A stretch of DNA of 64,000 nt, taken from contig NZ_JAINVH010000016.1 in the NCBI RefSeq assembly GCF_020400825.1, positions 98,508 to 162,507 of the forward strand, read 5' to 3'. The stretch's first letter is position 1. Each line of letters begins with the position of its first letter. This document shows, one piece after another, positions 60,332-64,000 of the stretch. The notes below the pieces were generated by a model that was not told the DNA's origin, did not search any database, and saw nothing but the letters and a program-made list of their open reading frames with translations. The stretch is from Streptomyces sp. HPF1205 (GTDB taxonomy: Bacteria > Actinomycetota > Actinomycetes > Streptomycetales > Streptomycetaceae). Made by a program: the position numbers and the translations under genes.

Positions 60332-61038
60332 CCGCGATCGTCGAACTGCGCGGGGTGGCGAAGACCTATCCCGGAACGCCCTCCGTCGAAGCCCTCAAGC
60401 CGGTCGACCTCACCATCGAAGCCGGAGAACACCTGGCGATCGTCGGCCCGTCGGGTTCCGGCAAGTCCACCCTGCTCAACCTGCTCGGCCTGCTGGACCG
60501 GCCGACCCAGGGCCAGTACGTCTTCGCCGGTCACGACGTGTCCGCACTGAACGAACGCGAACGCACCGCACTGCGCGGGCGGCGCATCGGATTCGTCTTC
60601 CAGCAGTTTCACCTCCTCCCGCACCGTACGGCGGCGGAGAACGTCGGCATCGCCCTGCTCTACAGCACCCCCACACAGCGGCAGCGCACGGCGGCAGCAG
60701 TGGAGGCACTCGACAGAGTAGGACTCGGCCATCGCCTGCATGCCCTGCCCGGCACTCTCTCCGGCGGGGAGAGACAACGGGTCGCCATCGCACGGGCCGT
60801 GGTCGGGGCGCCTGCTCTCGTCCTGTGCGACGAGCCGACCGGAAACCTCGACTCTGCCACCGCACAAGCGGTCCTGGGCCTTCTGGAAGACCTCAACCGC
60901 GACGGCGTCACCCTCATCGTGATCACCCACGACCCGGGCGTGGCGGCCCGTGCCCGTAGACAGCTGCAGATCCTCGACGGCGCTGTCGCCCCGGCCGACC
61001 CGGCAGCGACACACCGCACGGCACGGGCTCTGACATGA
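60328..61038 (+). CDS. ABC transporter ATP-binding protein (LolD/MacB type)
   Basis: 236 residues. Walker A GPSGSGKST (residues 40-48), Q-loop FVFQQFHLLPHRTAAENVGI, signature LSGGERQRVAIARAVV, Walker B LVLCDEPTGNLDSATAQ and switch His ITHDPGVAARARR are all intact. This composition marks the LolD/MacB/DevA class that drives mechanotransmission by a FtsX-like permease. It overlaps both neighbours (GTGA and ATGA), forming a tight operon with the adaptor and permease. Confidence 0.94.
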   Translation: MTAIVELRGVAKTYPGTPSVEALKPVDLTIEAGEHLAIVGPSGSGKSTLLNLLGLLDRPTQGQYVFAGHDVSALNERERTALRGRRIGFVFQQFHLLPHRTAAENVGIALLYSTPTQRQRTAAAVEALDRVGLGHRLHALPGTLSGGERQRVAIARAVVGAPALVLCDEPTGNLDSATAQAVLGLLEDLNRDGVTLIVITHDPGVAARARRQLQILDGAVAPADPAATHRTARALT

Positions 61039-62291
61039 CCGCCACCTTCCGCCGCCGCCGGACTCCGGAAACACCTCCCACCCGGCTCCGCCTCAAGGAC
61101 CTTTTCGCCGAAGCTCTGGCCGGACTGATCCAGCGACCGACACGCTCGATCCTGACGATGCTCGGCACCGTCCTGGGCGTCGGGGCCTTCGTCACGGTTC
61201 TCGGACTGACAACGACGGCCAGCGGCCAGATCAGCAAGTCCTTCGACCTCCTGCGGGATACCACCGTCACGATCACCGCCACCCCCCCGGCCGATTCCCC
61301 GACGACCAGCGGGCGCATGGTCTTCCCCTCCGACACAGACGAACGCCTGCTGCATCTCAACGGCGTGGTAGCCGGCGGGGTCTGGTGGAGCGTTCCCCTC
61401 CGCAACCCCACACTCTCCCGCACCCCCGACTACACCAAGGCATTGCCTCACGACGGCGCCGTGAACATCTACGCGGCATCACCCGGAACGCTGCAAGCCA
61501 TGCAGACGACGATGCTCACCGGCACGCTCTACAACGACTTCCACCAGGACCACGCTGAACACGTCTGTGTCCTCGGCGCCGCTGCCGCGCGCCTCCTGGG
61601 CATCGCACGGGTCGACAACCAGCCGGCCGTCTTCATCAACGACACGGCCTACACGGTGGTCGGCATCATCTCGGACAGTCAGCAACTTGCCCAGACCCTG
61701 ACGGGAGTTCTCATCCCGTCGAGCACAGCGCTACGAGAATACGGTCCCCCTGCCGACCCTCCCGCCCAAGGACTCATCCAGACCCGCGTCGGAGCGGCTC
61801 AGCTGATAGCCGAACAGGCCCCGCTCGCCCTCCGGCCGGACCAGCCGCAGCTCCTCACTGCGGTCCCTCCCCCCGACCCGCACACCCTGCGCGATCAGGT
61901 CGGCACTGACATGTCCAGTCTCTTCCTCATCCTCGCCGTCCTGTGCCTGGCCGTCGGCGCCATCGGGATCGCGAACACGACCCTCGTCGCCGTCATGGAG
62001 CGCACCGCCGAGATCGGCCTTCGGCGTGCCCTGGGCGCACGCCCGCGACACATCGCGGCCCAGTTCCTTACCGAGTCCACCGCCCTGGGACTCCTCGGGG
62101 GTCTCGTCGGCACGAGCATCGGCGTGCTCGTCGTCATCATCGCCGCACTCATGGAGAGCTGGACTGCTGTCCTGCAGCCAGTGAGTGTCATCCCCGCCCC
62201 CGCGATCGGAGCCCTCGTCGGCCTGCTGGCCGGCCTCTATCCCGCCCTCCGCGCCGCCCGCATCGAACCGCTGGACGCCCTGCGCCGATGA
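61035..62291 (+). CDS. MacB/FtsX-type ABC permease
   Basis: 418 residues. TM1 follows a basic N-terminus (RPTRSILTMLGTVLGVGAFV, then TVLGLTTTASGQISKSF). A large extracytoplasmic MacB-like domain spans about residues 65-290. Three C-terminal helices (SSLFLILAVLCLAVGAIGIA, with MERTAEIGLRRALGARPRHI coupling loop; GLLGGLVGTSIGVLVVIIAA; PAPAIGALVGLLAGLYPALR) end in ARIEPLDALRR, the family's closing motif. Intact, unlike its neighbours, it should work with the ATPase above. It ends about 190 bases before the attR-side repeat. Confidence 0.92.
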   Translation: MTATFRRRRTPETPPTRLRLKDLFAEALAGLIQRPTRSILTMLGTVLGVGAFVTVLGLTTTASGQISKSFDLLRDTTVTITATPPADSPTTSGRMVFPSDTDERLLHLNGVVAGGVWWSVPLRNPTLSRTPDYTKALPHDGAVNIYAASPGTLQAMQTTMLTGTLYNDFHQDHAEHVCVLGAAAARLLGIARVDNQPAVFINDTAYTVVGIISDSQQLAQTLTGVLIPSSTALREYGPPADPPAQGLIQTRVGAAQLIAEQAPLALRPDQPQLLTAVPPPDPHTLRDQVGTDMSSLFLILAVLCLAVGAIGIANTTLVAVMERTAEIGLRRALGARPRHIAAQFLTESTALGLLGGLVGTSIGVLVVIIAALMESWTAVLQPVSVIPAPAIGALVGLLAGLYPALRAARIEPLDALRR

Positions 62292-62484
62292 CCGGCCGTC
62301 GTCCCGTTCTCACGGTTCACGCGAGCCAGCCGCGCGATTCGGGGAGCGCAAGGGGAGCGCGGACGCCTTTGGGCAGGGCGCTTCGAGGGATCACCAGGTA
62401 CCAAGCCCCTGGTGCCCTGATCAGGCATAACGGCGCGGCGTTGCGCGGCACGAGCTGGAACTGGGAGGCACACTCGCTCACGAC

Positions 62485-62531
62485 CTCGTAATGCGTAGGT
62501 CTCGGGTTCGAATCCCGAAGGCGGCTCCACG
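62485..62531 (+). repeat. Attachment site copy (attR side)
   Basis: Second copy of the 47-bp repeat, identical to 56566-56612. Only the 3' half of the tRNA is present, so this is not a functional tRNA gene. Confidence 0.88.
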
Positions 62532-62535
62532 GTGG

Positions 62536-62568
62536 ACCCTGGGTCAGGCCTCTGACCTGGGGTTTTTC
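62536..62568 (+). terminator. Former native tRNA-Thr terminator beyond attR
   Basis: ACCCTGGGTCAG-GCCT-CTGACCTGGGG followed by TTTTTCTTG, a hairpin with two mismatches and a real T-tract. It directly follows the attR-side repeat, where the chromosomal downstream flank of the tRNA should be. Confidence 0.65.
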
Positions 62569-63185
62569 TTGCGCTCGGCCTTGGGAATCGGGTGAATTGA
62601 GTGTGTGCGGCCTGCGCGTGGAGTGCGTTGGTCGGCGAATGTCGGCGTACCGTGATTCGGCAGTGCTGCGGGTGGTGACCTGCGGTTTCGTGGATAGAGG
62701 GTGGTGGGCGTCGGACTGCGGGCGGGGGAGGGGAGCACGATGGGTGCGTGAGGAGGGGGCACATCGGTGCCTGACGGGTGGTCAGGTGACTTGGTTCGGG
62801 GGGCCGCCGCGGACGGCTCGGTGAGCGTGCGGAGCAGGGCGTCGTCGGGGCCTGGGCGGCCAGTGCGGCCACTGCGGCCACGATGGTGTCGAGGTTTCCC
62901 CGCAATACGTGGATGCGCAGCGGGGAGGCCAGTGCTCGCCTCACCATGGCTTCGGCTGGATCGTCCTTGGCGGCGAACTCCCGCTGCTGGGGGAGCTTCG
63001 CCGCAGCGCATCGGCCCGTGTGAGTGGTCCAGGACCTCGGCAGGCACAACTGGCACCCGCGTACGGTTCGAGACGTCAGGCCTCTTGACCAACCGCCCGG
63101 GGACCTCGCTCGTTGCGGCCTCGCCGGCCGCCACCTGATCGGCACCATCTCGAAGACCGGACAGCCACCTCATTGACGCGTGACA
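62569..63185. other. Noncoding or decayed sequence next to attR
   Basis: About 620 bases without a firm gene. On the minus strand, fragments in two frames look weakly protein-like (GRLVKRPDVSNRTRVPVVPA near 63100 and AEAMVRRALASPLRIHVLRG near 62900), possibly a broken gene. No family could be named. Confidence 0.45.
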
Positions 63186-64000
63186 TCAGTCCGGCGGGCG
63201 GACCGGTTCCGTGACTGAGGGTTGCGGCGCTGTCCAGCTGGCGAGGAGTTTGAGGCGGTCCTCCGAAGGGGTGCCGGGTTCGGCCGTGTAGATGATCAGG
63301 TCGTGTACGGCCCGTTGCGGCAGGGGCAGGTCCAGGGAGCGGAAGGTCATTTCCAGCGGGCCGACGTCGGGATGGTTCAGCCGCTTGATGCCTTCGTGAC
63401 GGATTCGGACGTCGTGACTGGCCCACATGGTGCGGAAGTCGGGGCTGAGCGTGGACAGTTCGCCGACAAGCTCGCGCAGGGCCCGGTCGTGGGGTTCACG
63501 TCCGGCTTCGGCGCGGAGCACCGCGACCGTCGCCCTCGCGCCTTCCTCCCAGTCGACGAAGAAGTCGCGGGAGCCGGGGTCGAGGAAGAAGTATCGGGGG
63601 AAATTGGCGCAGCCGCGGTCGCCGGTGGTGTCGCTGCCGAACATCGGCGAATACACGGCCCTGCACAGTGCGTTGCCGGCGACGATGTCCAGGCGGCCGT
63701 CGCGTACGAAGGCGGGCGCCATGGTCATGGAGTCCACCATCCACTGGACGGCGGACGGGATCTTGACGTCCTTGCGGCGCTGCCTGCGGCGAGCGGGGCG
63801 AGCCGCTTCGGCCAGATCGAGAAGGTAGGTGCGCTCGTCCTCGTCGAGGAGCAATGCCCGCGCCACCGCTTCCAGCACGCCCACGGAGACACCGCCGATG
63901 TGGCCCTTCTCCAGCCGTGTGTACCACTCGGTGCTCACGCCGGCGAGGGCAGCGACCTCCTCGCGCCGCAGTCCCGGAACCCGGCGGCGTCGGCCGGTGG
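63186..64000 (-). CDS. XRE/MmyB-type transcriptional regulator, partial
   Basis: Coding continues past the right edge: upstream of the internal GTG the same frame reads RRRRVPGLRREEVAALAGVS, the recognition helix and classic start of this family, so the true start lies outside. Within the window: STEWYTRLEKGHIGGVSVGV, LARALLLDEDERTYLLDLAE-type helices, then the MmyB-like ligand domain (VQWMVDSMTMAPAFVRDGRL, DIVAGNALCRAVYSPMF, RYFFLDPGSRDFFVDWEEGA, LRELVGELSTLSPDFRTMWA). These proteins bind fatty acids or similar ligands and usually control an adjacent oxidoreductase gene, not visible here. Confidence 0.9.
   Translation of the reverse strand, partial: TGRRRRVPGLRREEVAALAGVSTEWYTRLEKGHIGGVSVGVLEAVARALLLDEDERTYLLDLAEAARPARRRQRRKDVKIPSAVQWMVDSMTMAPAFVRDGRLDIVAGNALCRAVYSPMFGSDTTGDRGCANFPRYFFLDPGSRDFFVDWEEGARATVAVLRAEAGREPHDRALRELVGELSTLSPDFRTMWASHDVRIRHEGIKRLNHPDVGPLEMTFRSLDLPLPQRAVHDLIIYTAEPGTPSEDRLKLLASWTAPQPSVTEPVRPPD

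Larger units (their letters stand above)
56566..62531. mobile_element. Decayed integrative element inserted in tRNA-Thr
   Basis: A 47-bp perfect direct repeat, containing the tRNA anticodon loop to just past CCA, flanks 5.9 kb: attL-side copy 56566-56612 (within the intact tRNA gene) and attR-side copy 62485-62531. Next to the intact tRNA lies a minus-strand tyrosine integrase, the usual position. The remaining content is an envelope/ABC cassette; no excisionase, replication or transfer genes are seen. The integrase is truncated and frameshifted, so the element is probably immobile. Confidence 0.85.

Noticed and set aside
62485..62531. Second tRNA-Thr gene
   Set aside because: Only the 3' half is present; there is no acceptor 5' strand or D-arm, so it is an attachment-site copy.
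62544..63173. 209-codon minus-strand frame after attR
   Set aside because: Only the first ~60 codons look protein-like; the rest is Pro/Arg-rich and runs through the tRNA terminator, so it was described only as possible decayed sequence.

Overview
The window looks like part of a Streptomyces (or close actinomycete) chromosome. GC is very high with strong G/C preference at third codon positions. There are Tat and lipoprotein signal peptides, several ECF sigma factors, XRE/MmyB-type regulators, an actinobacterial cyclic-di-AMP riboswitch in front of an M23 peptidase, and paralogue families typical of streptomycetes. No rRNA or CRISPR array was seen; one tRNA gene (tRNA-Thr, anticodon CGT) is present.

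Layout. (1) 1-4.6 kb, minus strand: a tightly overlapped operon encoding a radical SAM enzyme, a dTMP-kinase-like P-loop kinase, an unknown protein, an STM4013/SEN3800-type metallohydrolase, a Nudix hydrolase, a frameshifted small gene and a flavoprotein running off the left edge. Upstream of it are a zinc-ribbon-like protein and a truncated anti-sigma-type ATPase. (2) 4.8-12.4 kb: a class IV aminotransferase, a frameshifted HTH-FGE fusion, a DUF1963-like protein, an ECF sigma factor divergent from an MFS exporter and a RibD/DHFR-like reductase, an alpha/beta hydrolase and an ADP-ribosylglycohydrolase. (3) 13-21.9 kb: secreted and envelope proteins (Dyp peroxidase, beta-helix lipoprotein, second lipoprotein, LAPTG-anchored SdrD-B-like surface protein), a membrane protein and inorganic pyrophosphatase. 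(4) 22-32.5 kb: ECF sigma factor with a coupled membrane partner, an amidase, the riboswitch-controlled M23 peptidase, and a coupled XRE regulator/MBL hydrolase pair. (5) 32.7-41.2 kb: LuxR regulator, SnoaL-like protein, a WXG100/toxin/immunity cassette, an orphan Vsr endonuclease, a DUF4241-like protein, and Lrp/EamA/aldo-keto reductase genes. (6) 41.2-56.3 kb: GH43-RICIN enzyme, PrsW protease, TrmB, LhgO, a TPR regulator, an asparagine-synthase-like protein, DNA polymerase III delta prime and a secreted tripeptidyl-aminopeptidase-like enzyme.

(7) 56.5-62.5 kb: tRNA-Thr and a ~5.9 kb integrated element bounded by 47-bp direct repeats of the tRNA 3' end. It holds a decayed tyrosine integrase and an envelope cassette: two lipoproteins (one frameshifted), a truncated membrane-fusion protein, an ABC ATPase and a MacB/FtsX-type permease. 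(8) A partial XRE/MmyB regulator runs off the right edge.

Two regions deserve most attention: the radical SAM/kinase/hydrolase/flavoprotein operon at the left edge, whose gene combination I do not recognise as a described pathway, and the decayed tRNA-Thr element. Several genes in these two regions carry single-base frame changes while housekeeping genes are intact, which may mean pseudogene decay or uncorrected indels in the assembly.
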